A DNA stretch of 19,745 nt from assembly GCA_017540945.1 (NCBI GenBank), contig JAFYAB010000135.1, positions 1 to 19,745 on the forward strand. The letters are read 5' to 3'. The stretch comes from Oscillospiraceae bacterium. Lineage in GTDB: Bacteria > Bacillota_A > Clostridia > Oscillospirales > Oscillospiraceae. This document shows, piece by piece, positions 1 to 8,268 of this stretch (positions within the stretch are counted from its first letter, which is position 1; each line of letters begins with the position of its first letter). The notes under the pieces were generated by a model. That model searched no databases and was not told the DNA's origin. It worked only from the letters and a program-made list of their open reading frames with translations. Both the position numbers and the translations under genes were made by a program.

Positions 1-955
1 CCGTGACCTTGTACCAGTTGTCGCCGTGCTCGTCCACGCCGACTGCCGTCATCTGCACGCCGGGGAAGGCGTCGTTCTCATTGCTGTTGCCGAAAGCGTA
101 GACCCAGCCTTCGGCGTTGTCGTCCTGATCGACGAAGTACAGGTCCACCAGATCAAGAGCGGGCAGGACCGTGTGCTCGCGGCTCAGCTCAATGCCGCAA
201 CGCTGGCAGTAGACGACCATATCGTAGCCGCCTTCAGAAGTCTCAGTAGGCGCTGTCACATTCTCTTTTACCGGCTCACCGGGCAGGTGGCCGAGAGCGG
301 AGACCGGTTCTTCCTCCTGGGGAACGCCGGTCCGCAGACCCACATAGGCTTTTGCGCCCGGTTCCGTACAGGTGGGCGGCGTTGTGTACTGCTTTTCCTG
401 GGGCCAGACGTCATTGATCCGCTCGTTGACGTTCAGCTTGCCATCCTCGCGATAGACGTAGTAGACCACATAGCGGTTGCCGTTTTCATCCAGCGGATCG
501 TCCCAGGCATCCCGTATAAACTGCAGCTCTTCGGTCTGGTGGCCGGACTCATAGCCGCCGTTTTGGCCGTCATGGAAGAAGATACAGTCATATAACTCGG
601 TATTCAGGGTGATTTTATAGTAGTTGTGACCGTCCTTCTCTATTCCCTGGAAATCCAGTTCTTCGTTGGAATCGACTTCCTCAGGCGGATCTTCCTGAGG
701 GTAGTAGTTCACATAGACGCTTCCCAGATCCGTCTCATTAACAAAGTAGATGTCGATATCCTCAAACTCATCAAGATTCTCGCCGGTCGCCGCTTGAACA
801 TCCCGAAGCGGGACAGAGGGATTCCGCCGGGCTGAGCTCCCTTCCTCTTCCCGGATCCGTTCCATGGGTTTTGCCTTTACGGCGCTGACCGGCGCGACCA
901 GCAGGGAGGCCAGCATGACAAGGGCCAGTACAACGCTGAGCGCTCTTTTCATCAT
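1..955 (-). CDS. Secreted protein with CBM26-like starch-binding modules (3' end off window)
   Basis: I read this open frame directly on the minus strand; it runs off the left edge without a stop (318 codons visible). The start at 955 is chosen because AAGGAG at 964-969 lies 8 bases upstream; ATGs at 961 and 952 are also in frame. Residues 1-25 form a signal peptide (MMKR, hydrophobic stretch, VSA). Residues ~70-145 (starting DIYFVNET, with VYVNYY and CIFFHDG) resemble a CBM26-type starch-binding module. Residues ~195-260 hold a Cys-containing link (CTEPGAKAYVG, then LGH, then YCQRCGIE) of the kind repeated in clostridial surface proteins. A second CBM26-like module begins near 268 (DLYFVDQD, WVYAFG, AFPGVQMTAVG) and is cut. 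Family knowledge suggests carbohydrate, probably alpha-glucan, binding outside the cell. No catalytic domain is visible; one may lie in the missing part. Confidence 0.8.
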   Translation of the reverse strand, partial: MMKRALSVVLALVMLASLLVAPVSAVKAKPMERIREEEGSSARRNPSVPLRDVQAATGENLDEFEDIDIYFVNETDLGSVYVNYYPQEDPPEEVDSNEELDFQGIEKDGHNYYKITLNTELYDCIFFHDGQNGGYESGHQTEELQFIRDAWDDPLDENGNRYVVYYVYREDGKLNVNERINDVWPQEKQYTTPPTCTEPGAKAYVGLRTGVPQEEEPVSALGHLPGEPVKENVTAPTETSEGGYDMVVYCQRCGIELSREHTVLPALDLVDLYFVDQDDNAEGWVYAFGNSNENDAFPGVQMTAVGVDEHGDNWYKVT

Positions 956-1041
956 ATGCATGACTCCTTTCCATAAAACAGAGGACGTCCCTATCGCTTC
1001 TTGTAAATGCGCATAGAAATGCACATTACATTTCACAGTAT

Positions 1042-1070
1042 ATTATATCATCATTTATTTTCAATTTCAA
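1042..1070 (-). promoter_or_regulatory. Sigma-A promoter for the left-edge secreted protein
   Basis: On the minus strand TTGAAA (1070-1065) is followed after exactly 17 bp by TATAAT (1047-1042). It lies in an AT-rich gap about 85 bp upstream of the start at 955. The long 5' leader has no structure I recognise. Confidence 0.8.
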
Positions 1071-1125
1071 TCCCTAATTTTTTATAATCCTTACTTTGCC
1101 GGAGCATGCGGGCGGCAAATTCTGA

Positions 1126-1154
1126 TTGCATTTCCCAGCGGCTGCTGGTATAAT
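1126..1154 (+). promoter_or_regulatory. Extended -10 sigma-A promoter for the yihY-pcrA unit
   Basis: TTGCAT (1126-1131), a 17-bp spacer, then TATAAT (1149-1154), with TGG directly before the -10 as in extended -10 promoters. The ribosome binding site GAAGGAGG (1181-1188) and the ATG at 1196 follow closely, giving a short leader. Confidence 0.8.
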
Positions 1155-1195
1155 AGTTGTATTCCGGGTCCTGCGGGGCCGAAGGAGGATGCCGT

Positions 1196-2035
1196 ATGAA
1201 ATGGCTGCGCGAGATCCCCTGGTTTTTTCGCCGGGTACGGCGGATGGAGATCCATATTTTTTCCGCCTATGCCGCCTTTTTCTGGATCCTGGCCATCTTT
1301 CCGGCCACGATGCTGTTGATCAGCATTCTGCAATACACCCCCATCTCCCCGGACTCCCTGCGGGTCCTGCTGGAGAAGGCTGTCCCCGCCAGTCTGTACG
1401 CCCTGACCGACTACATGATCGACGAGCTCTTCGCCGTGGACTCCCCTGCCGTGCTGTCTATCTCCGCCGTGGTGGCTCTGTGGCTGACCTCCAACGGCGT
1501 ACTGAGTCTGATGCGGGGGCTGAACCGGATCTATGTGGTGATCGAGACCCGAAACGGTCTGCTGCTGAGACTGCGCTGCATCCTGTTTTCCCTGGCCGGG
1601 ATCGCAGCCGTCGTCGTGATCCTGGCTCTGTATCTGATCAGTCAGGATCTGATTTTTCTGCTGCTGCAGGAGGGCAGCCTGCTGGGCGAGCTGCTGCTGC
1701 GGATCTCCCGGTTGAAATACGTGCTGACCGTGACGATGCTGACGCTCTTCTTCACCGTCATGTACACCGTCTTCCCCAACCGCTGCAACCGCTTCCTCTC
1801 CTCCCTGCCCGGAGCTCTGTTCGCTGCGGTGCTGTGGGTAATCTTCGCCCAGCTCTTCACCTTCTACGTGGAGCGGATCGCCAACTATTCCCTCTACTAC
1901 GGAAGCCTGGCGGTGATCGCCATGGCCATGTTCTGGCTCTATGTGAGCATCTGCTTCTTCTATTGCGGCGGACTGCTCAACCGGGATATGGAACGTCGGA
2001 AAACAAAACACGCGGAACGAAAAGCAAAAACATAG
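1196..2035 (+). CDS. YihY/BrkB-family integral membrane protein
   Basis: This 279-residue protein has about six hydrophobic segments and matches the YihY/virulence factor BrkB family in length and motifs. It has an N-terminal basic and aromatic stretch, then FSAYAAFFWILAIFPATML. Further on come ALWLTSNGVLSLMRGLNRIY, VFPN before a membrane helix, and FYVERIANYSLYYGSLAVI, which carries the typical Y-YGSL motif near the C-terminus. The start at 1196 is set by GAAGGAGG at 1181-1188; an in-frame ATG at 1157 is upstream of that site and is not preferred. The C-terminus is short, basic and probably cytoplasmic. The family's transport or envelope role is not firmly established; the old ribonuclease BN label is obsolete. 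The gene lies 53 bp upstream of pcrA on the same strand and probably shares its promoter. Confidence 0.9.
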   Translation: MKWLREIPWFFRRVRRMEIHIFSAYAAFFWILAIFPATMLLISILQYTPISPDSLRVLLEKAVPASLYALTDYMIDELFAVDSPAVLSISAVVALWLTSNGVLSLMRGLNRIYVVIETRNGLLLRLRCILFSLAGIAAVVVILALYLISQDLIFLLLQEGSLLGELLLRISRLKYVLTVTMLTLFFTVMYTVFPNRCNRFLSSLPGALFAAVLWVIFAQLFTFYVERIANYSLYYGSLAVIAMAMFWLYVSICFFYCGGLLNRDMERRKTKHAERKAKT

Positions 2036-2088
2036 GGTGTTTTTCAATTTCAGCTTGAGAAACAGTTCTTATACAGAAAGGTCTCCAT

Positions 2089-4545
2089 ATGGACGAGAAA
2101 CAGAAAGAACGATTCGTCGCCCTGCGGCGGGAGCTGATCGGGCGGGAGTTTGATTCGCTCAACGAGATGCAGCGGCAGGCCGTGCTGACCACCGAGGGGC
2201 CCCTGCTGCTGCTGGCGGGCGCGGGCAGCGGCAAAACCACGGTGCTGATCCACCGGATTGCCAACCTGATCCGGTTCGGCCGGGCCTCGGACACCCGGGA
2301 GATCCCCGCGGGCTTCGGCGAGGCGGAGCTGGAAGCCCTGGAGCGGGCCGCCGCCGGGTCCGGGCCCATGGACCCGGAAACCGCGGCGCTCTGCGCCCTG
2401 GGGCCGGTGGAGCCCTGGCGGATCATCGCCATCACCTTTACCAACAAGGCGGCGAATCAGCTCAAGGACCGGCTGGCCGGCATGCTGGGGCCGGCGGCCC
2501 AGGAGATCTGGGCGATGACCTTCCACGCCGCCTGCTGCCGTATCCTGCGGCGGGAGATCGACCGGCTGGGCTATGATAAGCAATTTACCATCTACGACAC
2601 CGCCGACAGCGAGCGGGTCATGAAGGACGTGATGAAGGACCGGAACGTGGACGAGCGGGAGCTCCCCGCCCGACTGATCCTCAAGCAGATCAGCCGGGCC
2701 AAGGACGTTATGCAGTTCCCGGAGGATTACGCCCGACGGGCCCAGCGCGCCGGGGATGAACGACTGGCGGTGATCGCCGCCTGCTACGCGGAGTACCAGC
2801 GGCGGCTTCAGGAAGCCAACGCCCTGGACTTTGACGACATCATCCTGCTGACCGTGAAGCTGCTTCAGGACTTCGAGGAGGTCCGGACCGCCTGGCAGCA
2901 GCGCTTCCGCTATGTGCTGATCGACGAATACCAGGATACGAACCACCTGCAGTACCTGCTCTCCGCCCTGCTGGCTGGGGGCCGGGAGAACATCTGCGTG
3001 GTGGGCGACGACGATCAGAGCATCTATAAGTTCCGCGGCGCCACCATTGAGAACATTCTGAGCTTTGAGGAGCGCTTTCCCGGGGCCCGGCTGATCCGCT
3101 TGGAGCAGAACTACCGTTCCACCCCGCAGATCCTGGACGCGGCCAACGCCGTCATCAGCCAGAACAAGAGCCGCAAGGGCAAAAAGCTCTGGACCAGGAA
3201 CCGCGCCGGCACGGGGATCACCGTCAAGGAGACCGCCAGCGAGGCCGAGGAGGCCAACTATGTGGCGAGTCGGATCTTCGCCCTGGCCCCTCCGGCAAAA
3301 TACAAGGACTTCGCCATTCTCTACCGGACCAACGCCCAATCCAACGCTCTGGAGCGTTCCTTCAAGTTCAACGGCATCCCCTATCGGATCATCGGCGGCA
3401 CCCGCTTCTTTGACCGGGCGGAGGTCAAGGACATGCTGGCTTATCTGCAGCTGATCAACAACCGGGCGGACGATCTGCGGCTGAACCGCATTGTCAACAA
3501 TCCGCCCCGGGGCATCGGCGCCAAGACCCTGGAAGGCGTGCGGCGGCTGGCGGAGAATCAGGGCCTGCCCATGTATCTGGTGCTGGCGGACGCCTACCAC
3601 TACCCCGCTTTGGAAAAGAGCGCGGGCAAGCTGAGCGCTTTCTCCGCCATGATCGAGGACTGCGCGAAGCTGCTGGACTCCCTGCCCCTGCCGGAGTTCT
3701 ATGACGCCCTTGTGGAGAAGACCGGCTACGCAAAGATGCTGGAGGAGCACGCCGACGTGGAAAGCCGGACCCGACTGGAAAACGTCCGCGAGCTGCGCTC
3801 CTCTTTGGTGGGCTATCTGGAAAACCACCCCGACGACGCCTCCCTCCAGGGCTTCCTGGAGGAAATCGCCCTGTATACCGACATCGAGCAGTACGACGCC
3901 GAGGCCGACGCGGTGGTGATGATGACCATTCACACAGCCAAGGGCCTGGAATTCCCCCACGTCTTTTTGGTGGGCGCTGAGGACGGTCTCTTTCCCAGCC
4001 TCCGCAGCATCGGCGAGGGCGACGATCTGGAGGAGGAGCGGCGGCTCTGTTACGTTGCCATCACCCGGGCCAAGCAGACGCTGACCGTCACCCACGCCCG
4101 CCAGCGGATGCTCTACGGCAGGACCACCGCGAACCGGCTCTCCCGCTTCATCCGGGACATCCCCGAGGAGCTGGTGGAGGGTCGGATCCGGCCCCGGGAG
4201 CGGCCGGGGCGCACCGAGGGGATGTACTACGACGATCTGCCCTTTGCGGAGAGTGGGCGCAGGAATCAAAGCCAGCTTTACCGCCCCGATATGCGCACTG
4301 GGGCGCCTCCCCCTCAAGGGGAAGGCTTTGCGGGCTGGCGGAAGCCTGCGGCGCCCTCTCCCGCCCCTGCGCCGGATTTCCGGGTGGGAGACACGGTTCG
4401 CCATACCGCCTTTGGCCGGGGCATGGTCCTCTCCGTGACCAAGATGGGCAGCGACGCCCTGCTGGAAATCGCCTTCGACGAGAAAGGCACCAAAAAACTC
4501 TTGGCCAAAACAGCGTCGCAGCACATGGAAAAAGTCAACCGCTGA
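2089..4545 (+). CDS. pcrA: ATP-dependent DNA helicase PcrA/UvrD
   Basis: This is a superfamily 1 3'-5' DNA helicase of 818 residues, acting in nucleotide excision repair, replication and conflict resolution. All motifs are present: Walker A GAGSGKT (44-50), motif Ia AITFTNKAA (114-122), motif II DEYQD (279-283), motif III GDDDQSIYKFRGA, motif IV EQNYRST, motif V HTAKGLEF (615-622) and motif VI CYVAITRAK (654-662). A tudor-like C-terminal domain (~763-815, FRVGDTVRHTAFGRG) is the RNA-polymerase-binding element typical of PcrA. It is longer than usual (about 730-780) for two reasons. An extra 45-residue segment (63-108, rich in Ala, Glu and Gly) separates motifs I and Ia, and a repeat-derived Pro-rich linker sits at ~737-760. 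The site AGAAAGG precedes the ATG. The gene ends 12 bp before the hairpin of a shared terminator. Confidence 0.97.
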   Translation: MDEKQKERFVALRRELIGREFDSLNEMQRQAVLTTEGPLLLLAGAGSGKTTVLIHRIANLIRFGRASDTREIPAGFGEAELEALERAAAGSGPMDPETAALCALGPVEPWRIIAITFTNKAANQLKDRLAGMLGPAAQEIWAMTFHAACCRILRREIDRLGYDKQFTIYDTADSERVMKDVMKDRNVDERELPARLILKQISRAKDVMQFPEDYARRAQRAGDERLAVIAACYAEYQRRLQEANALDFDDIILLTVKLLQDFEEVRTAWQQRFRYVLIDEYQDTNHLQYLLSALLAGGRENICVVGDDDQSIYKFRGATIENILSFEERFPGARLIRLEQNYRSTPQILDAANAVISQNKSRKGKKLWTRNRAGTGITVKETASEAEEANYVASRIFALAPPAKYKDFAILYRTNAQSNALERSFKFNGIPYRIIGGTRFFDRAEVKDMLAYLQLINNRADDLRLNRIVNNPPRGIGAKTLEGVRRLAENQGLPMYLVLADAYHYPALEKSAGKLSAFSAMIEDCAKLLDSLPLPEFYDALVEKTGYAKMLEEHADVESRTRLENVRELRSSLVGYLENHPDDASLQGFLEEIALYTDIEQYDAEADAVVMMTIHTAKGLEFPHVFLVGAEDGLFPSLRSIGEGDDLEEERRLCYVAITRAKQTLTVTHARQRMLYGRTTANRLSRFIRDIPEELVEGRIRPRERPGRTEGMYYDDLPFAESGRRNQSQLYRPDMRTGAPPPQGEGFAGWRKPAAPSPAPAPDFRVGDTVRHTAFGRGMVLSVTKMGSDALLEIAFDEKGTKKLLAKTASQHMEKVNR
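4305..4326. repeat. Palindromic repeat in frame in the pcrA linker
   Basis: Two 10-base arms, GCCTCCCCCT and AGGGGAAGGC, pair at 9 of 10 positions around a CA centre. The palindrome falls in the low-complexity linker between the helicase core and the tudor-like domain, encoding a Pro/Gly-rich stretch (APPPQGEG). A wider GGGCGCC / GGCGCCC pair brackets it (4301-4307 and about 4350-4356). It looks like an intergenic repeat captured in frame. Confidence 0.6.
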
Positions 4546-4556
4546 CCACGCGCAGA

Positions 4557-4612
4557 AAGAAGGAACAGCTCGGGGGGATCCCAAGCTGTTCCTTCTTCCT
4601 GTTTTCTTTTTT
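4557..4612 (+). terminator. Rho-independent terminator of pcrA
   Basis: A 14-bp perfect stem (4557-4570 with 4584-4597, arms reading GAAGGAACAGCT and its complement) closes a 13-base loop. A T-rich tail follows (4598-4612). It lies between convergent genes, and its tail overlaps the last codon of the minus-strand hydrolase gene, so it may serve both strands. Confidence 0.88.
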
Positions 4613-7600
4613 ACTTCTGCCCGTACACCTTGTAGAGGAAGGTGACGGTTTGCGCGCGGGTACAGCCCTCGCCCACGCCGAATCGGTCGCTGCTGACGCC
4701 GCTGGCAATGCTCCGTCCCGTCGCCCAAAGGACGGCATCATAGTAGTAGCTGCCGGGCTTCACATCGCTGAAGAGGCATTCCGCCTGTCCGTGGGCCGGC
4801 TTGCCGGCGGCCTTCCACAGGAAGGTGATCACCTGCTCCCTGGTGCAGGCGGAATTGACGCCGAATCTGCCGCCGCCGACGCCGGAGGTTATGCCGCGCT
4901 CCGCCGCCCAGCGGACTGCCTTGGCGTAATAAGCGTCATTGGACACGTCCGAGAACGTCGGCGCGTTGGCGGAGGGACTGGGTGAGCCGCAGGCCTTCCA
5001 GAGGAAGGTCATCACCTGCGCCCTGGTGCAGATGTGGTTGGGCGAGAAGCTCTTGTCCCCCGTGCCCGAGCTGACCCCGTTCTGTACCGCCCAGCGGACC
5101 GCGTTGTAGTAGTATTTGCCCGGCTTCACGTCGGTAAAGGCCAGAGCGTCGCAGCGGGTGCAGATATAGTTGACATAATTGTGGTTATTGGGGTCGCTGT
5201 AGGTCTCTGTCCGGGCTTCGCCGCAGCGGGAGCAGCAGCGGGTCATGACCCCGTCGTTGACGCAGGTGGCCTCTGTGGTGATGGTTTCTTCTCCCCACAA
5301 GTGCCCCAGCGCGTGGATGGGGAGCTCCAGGCTCTCACCGTTGTCCAGGCAGGTACAGGTAAGGGTCCCTCTTGTTTCGCAGCCCGGGGCCGTCTTCGTC
5401 GCAGTGCAGCGCATGGTAAAATCTCCCACATCGCCCAGCCAGTAGTCCAGATCGATCTTGGCTGAGACGCCGGGCATGGCCCCATTGTTGTCGTACTGCC
5501 AGAGATGGGCGCCGCCTGAGGCTGTGAGCGTGTTGGTTCCCCACTGGGCGACCCAGCGGACCCACTTGTTGTATTCGCTGCTCTTCAGTCTGGTGTTCCA
5601 GATGTTGGTGCTGGCATAGACGCCGGCCTTGAGGCCGCAGTCCTCAATGGTGCCGCAGAAGGCGCTGATCACGGCCAGCAGCTCCGTATCGTTGAGGCTC
5701 AGGATGTTGTTCTGCTGCTCCACATCGTAGTAGACGCCCAAGGGCGGGAGATGGGGATTGCCGGACATGAAGCCCAGGTATTCCAGCACGGCCTCCGCCT
5801 CCTGGACCGCCTGCTCGGGCGTGGTGGCGCCGGCGTAGAAGTAGATGCCGTAGGGTACGCTGTTTTGCTCGCAGCCCTTCAGGTTGGTCTCGAAGTAGGA
5901 GTCCTTCCCGATGACCGGATTTTTGGTCCCGGTATAGCCGATCCGGACGATGGCAAAGCTGATCCGGGGGGCCAGCTCCTTCCAGCTGATGGTGCCCTGG
6001 GCGTAGCTCACGTCCACGCCGGGCTTTACGTACATGCCGGCGTAGGGATCGTCCCAGCTGCCGCCGGCGCCGCAGATCTCGCAGGAATCCCCCTCCAGGG
6101 GCACCACGCACTCATGGGTATAGGCAGTGCTGTTGCGGGTGTTGCTGCGGTAGATGGCGTAGCTGCCGGACACGACTTTCGAGAGGTTGCTGCCGGCGTA
6201 CAGGGTCGTGTAGCAGCAGCCGTTGTAGCTGGTGGTGGGGTTGGCCTCGGCCACCTCGATGGCGTAAATAGTGACGCCGTCCGACTCGTAGACCACGTCC
6301 GTCACCAGTCGGCTGTGGCTCCAGCTGTTGTCCTCACGGACCAGGGCGTCGCCGATCTGGATCTTGGTGTAGTCCTTGCCCACGCGGGTGGAATACTTGG
6401 AGGCCGCAAGGCCATTGCTGTTGTTGTTGCCGGTTTTGGCGGGCAGATTCCAGGCCCAGGAAACAAAGCCGGAGCACTCCAGACCGTAATGCTGGGAGCC
6501 TCTGCCGCCGCTGTGGTGGGTATAGAACACGCTGCTCGCATCCTTGGAATCGGTCACGAATTTCGTCAGCGAGGCGTTCCAGGGAACCAGGCTGCCGGTC
6601 GTCCAGCCGTAGGGCACGCCCTTATAGCTCTTCCCGGCGGAGTAGTAGATCTTGTGGTAATACTCATAGCCTGCGGAATCATAGCCCCAGCCGGCGACTC
6701 CCTTTTTGGCGGTCCAGGGCACGTTCAGCATCTGCCGGGCCCGGCGCACAATGTTCTGCATGCCGGTGGAGACGCTGCGGCGAAGACCGTCACCGGAGAA
6801 CACGGCCGTGGGTTCTGCGGGCGCCGTCTCCACACAGACCGGGGCTTCCTCCGCGGCGGGAACGTCTGTGCCTGCGGGCGCCTGGACCGGCTGTTCCGCG
6901 GGCGTCTCGGCGGGAGCTTCCTGCTCCGGGGCGCCTTCGGCAGGAGTCTCCTTTTCAGCGGCCGCTTCCGGGACTTCCTTTGCGGGTTCCTCCGGGCTCG
7001 CTTCCGCAGTTTCTTCCGGGATTGCTTCCGCAGGCGCCTCAGGAAGCGCTTCCGCCGCTTCCTCTGCCGCCGCTTCCGTCTCTTCCTCCGGCAGCTCCTC
7101 CGCCACCGTTTCCGCGGGGGCTTCCGCCGCCGCAGGCTCGCCGAAGAGGTCCTCCGGCAGCTGCGGGTCGTCCGGGTCCGCCAGAGCGGGATCGGGCGGC
7201 GCGGGAATCGGGTCCGGTTCCCCGTACAGGGCTTCCATCTCCTCGTGCTCCTGCTCCAGCCGCACAGCCTCAGCCTCGAATTCCGCCAGCTTTTCCTCCT
7301 CCGTCAGCTCCTGCTCCACCGAAGCGGAGAGCTCCGTATAGGCATAGCCGGTGAAGGCGGCAGGCTGGCTCTGCCCGGCAAAGGCCGCGCCCAGATCCAT
7401 CTGATAATCCTCGCTGGCCTGAGAATAGATCAAGGTCGCTCCCTTGTCTCTGAAATCCACGTAATAGCTTTCCACGTGCTCCGCGATCAGCAGCTCCTCC
7501 GCATAGAGCTCGTAGTCAAAAACAGGACCGACGGCATAAAGCAGACCGCAGCCCGTGGGGACGAAGCTCCGCAGCCCCTCCGCATAGCGGATCAGCCGGT

Positions 7601-8072
7601 AATCGCCCCGCTCCAGATCCAACTCCCAGACCGCTTCGCCGCAGGCGAAGTCCAGGATCGTTCCGTTGACCAGGTAGATCTGACCGGGCGTGCCGGAAAA
7701 GTTTGCCAGCAGCACCGTCTCCTTCTTTTCATCCAGGTCGTAGGCACACAGGTCAAAGCTGCCCTCCTCCCGCGTCCTGGCGAAGTAGAGCACACCGTTA
7801 TCGTAATTCAGCCTGGCAGCGGGTCCCGCCGTCACCGGAACGCCCTTCCCGTCCCCCTGGCGGATATTGCCGCTGTCATCCAGGAAAAATCGTCCCCGTT
7901 CTGTTTCCACCTGGCGGCCGCCGCCCGCCAGCATGGCGGACGAGCTCGTGCCCAGGGCGCAGGCCGGATCCGGCAGCTCTCCCTGGGCCGCCAGCGCGAA
8001 TACGCCGCCGGTACTGCAGAACAGCAGCACCGCCAGCAAAAGCGCTGTCAACCTGTAAAAAAGATATTTCAT
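4611..8072 (-). CDS. SLH-anchored bifunctional wall hydrolase: NlpC/P60-like plus GH25 lysozyme
   Basis: This is a secreted 1153-residue multidomain protein. The start at 8072 (MKYLFYRL) is chosen because GGAGGAA lies just upstream; the reading frame extends nine codons further without a ribosome binding site. In order it has a signal peptide (~1-30), a beta-rich propeller-like region (~50-240, repeated short strands such as LYFARTREEG), a Glu-rich helical segment, and an Ala/Glu/Pro low-complexity linker (~275-405). Next is an NlpC/P60-like cysteine peptidase domain (~440-640) with GLECSGFVSW, Cys near 531 and a candidate His in SHSRLV near 586. A GH25 muramidase domain follows (~680-880, GVDVSYAQG and the catalytic pair in YYDVEQQ near 782-784). 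Then come Cys-rich link modules (CSRCGE, CTRC) and three SLH repeats from ~978, ~1039 and ~1100 to the end. SLH domains bind pyruvylated secondary wall polymer, so the enzyme probably stays on the cell surface for wall remodelling. A consensus promoter drives it. Confidence 0.92.
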   Translation of the reverse strand: MKYLFYRLTALLLAVLLFCSTGGVFALAAQGELPDPACALGTSSSAMLAGGGRQVETERGRFFLDDSGNIRQGDGKGVPVTAGPAARLNYDNGVLYFARTREEGSFDLCAYDLDEKKETVLLANFSGTPGQIYLVNGTILDFACGEAVWELDLERGDYRLIRYAEGLRSFVPTGCGLLYAVGPVFDYELYAEELLIAEHVESYYVDFRDKGATLIYSQASEDYQMDLGAAFAGQSQPAAFTGYAYTELSASVEQELTEEEKLAEFEAEAVRLEQEHEEMEALYGEPDPIPAPPDPALADPDDPQLPEDLFGEPAAAEAPAETVAEELPEEETEAAAEEAAEALPEAPAEAIPEETAEASPEEPAKEVPEAAAEKETPAEGAPEQEAPAETPAEQPVQAPAGTDVPAAEEAPVCVETAPAEPTAVFSGDGLRRSVSTGMQNIVRRARQMLNVPWTAKKGVAGWGYDSAGYEYYHKIYYSAGKSYKGVPYGWTTGSLVPWNASLTKFVTDSKDASSVFYTHHSGGRGSQHYGLECSGFVSWAWNLPAKTGNNNSNGLAASKYSTRVGKDYTKIQIGDALVREDNSWSHSRLVTDVVYESDGVTIYAIEVAEANPTTSYNGCCYTTLYAGSNLSKVVSGSYAIYRSNTRNSTAYTHECVVPLEGDSCEICGAGGSWDDPYAGMYVKPGVDVSYAQGTISWKELAPRISFAIVRIGYTGTKNPVIGKDSYFETNLKGCEQNSVPYGIYFYAGATTPEQAVQEAEAVLEYLGFMSGNPHLPPLGVYYDVEQQNNILSLNDTELLAVISAFCGTIEDCGLKAGVYASTNIWNTRLKSSEYNKWVRWVAQWGTNTLTASGGAHLWQYDNNGAMPGVSAKIDLDYWLGDVGDFTMRCTATKTAPGCETRGTLTCTCLDNGESLELPIHALGHLWGEETITTEATCVNDGVMTRCCSRCGEARTETYSDPNNHNYVNYICTRCDALAFTDVKPGKYYYNAVRWAVQNGVSSGTGDKSFSPNHICTRAQVMTFLWKACGSPSPSANAPTFSDVSNDAYYAKAVRWAAERGITSGVGGGRFGVNSACTREQVITFLWKAAGKPAHGQAECLFSDVKPGSYYYDAVLWATGRSIASGVSSDRFGVGEGCTRAQTVTFLYKVYGQK

Positions 8073-8133
8073 CGCGTTCCTCCGAATTATGTAAACCACT
8101 AAGGATAAAATCGTAAACTTCCACTTTTATGTC

Positions 8134-8162
8134 ATTGTACAGGAAGCTGCCGGTTTTGTCAA
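8134..8162 (-). promoter_or_regulatory. Consensus sigma-A promoter of the SLH hydrolase gene
   Basis: On the minus strand TTGACA (8162-8157), a 17-bp spacer, then TACAAT (8139-8134). The leader is about 55-60 bases long, with GGAGG just before the start at 8072. The perfect -35 box suggests strong expression. Confidence 0.85.
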
Positions 8163-8211
8163 CAGTTTGTAACTTTTTATCTGTAAACAAACTGATAAGT
8201 TTTTTTGAATA

Positions 8212-8249
8212 GCCAGCCGGAGCGCCCCGCTGGGGACGCTCCGGCTGGC
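8212..8249 (-). terminator. Long GC hairpin 3' of the PfkB kinase gene, possible terminator
   Basis: A perfect 13-bp stem (8212-8224 with 8237-8249, arm GCCAGCCGGAGCG) continues into an inner CCCC/GGGG stem with one bulged A. It lies 19 bp beyond the kinase stop codon. In minus-strand direction the bases after it are not a T-run, so it is not a classical intrinsic terminator; it may act as a transcript-end stabiliser. The upstream gap also holds the promoter of the next gene. Confidence 0.5.
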
Positions 8250-8268
8250 GTTTGGTCTGCATTATCCG

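Noticed and set aside
2025..2048. AAAAACA/TGTTTTT hairpin after the YihY gene as a terminator
   Set aside because: Only 7 A-T-rich pairs overlapping the stop codon; too weak to separate it from pcrA.
2050..4728. 892-residue minus-strand open frame opposite pcrA
   Set aside because: Antisense of a fully conserved helicase gene; composition typical of an out-of-frame reading.
6706..7341. Ser/Ala/Gly-rich + strand open frame
   Set aside because: Produced by reading the Ala/Glu/Pro-coding linker of the hydrolase on the other strand.
5751..8102. 783-residue + strand open frame opposite the SLH hydrolase
   Set aside because: Antisense shadow of a GC-rich gene; Arg/Gly-rich, no domain and no ribosome binding site.
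8163..8211. Second hairpin or terminator in the AT-rich tract (AACTTTTTATC ... GATAAGTT)
   Set aside because: Arms pair poorly; the T-run is more simply part of an AT-rich promoter upstream region.
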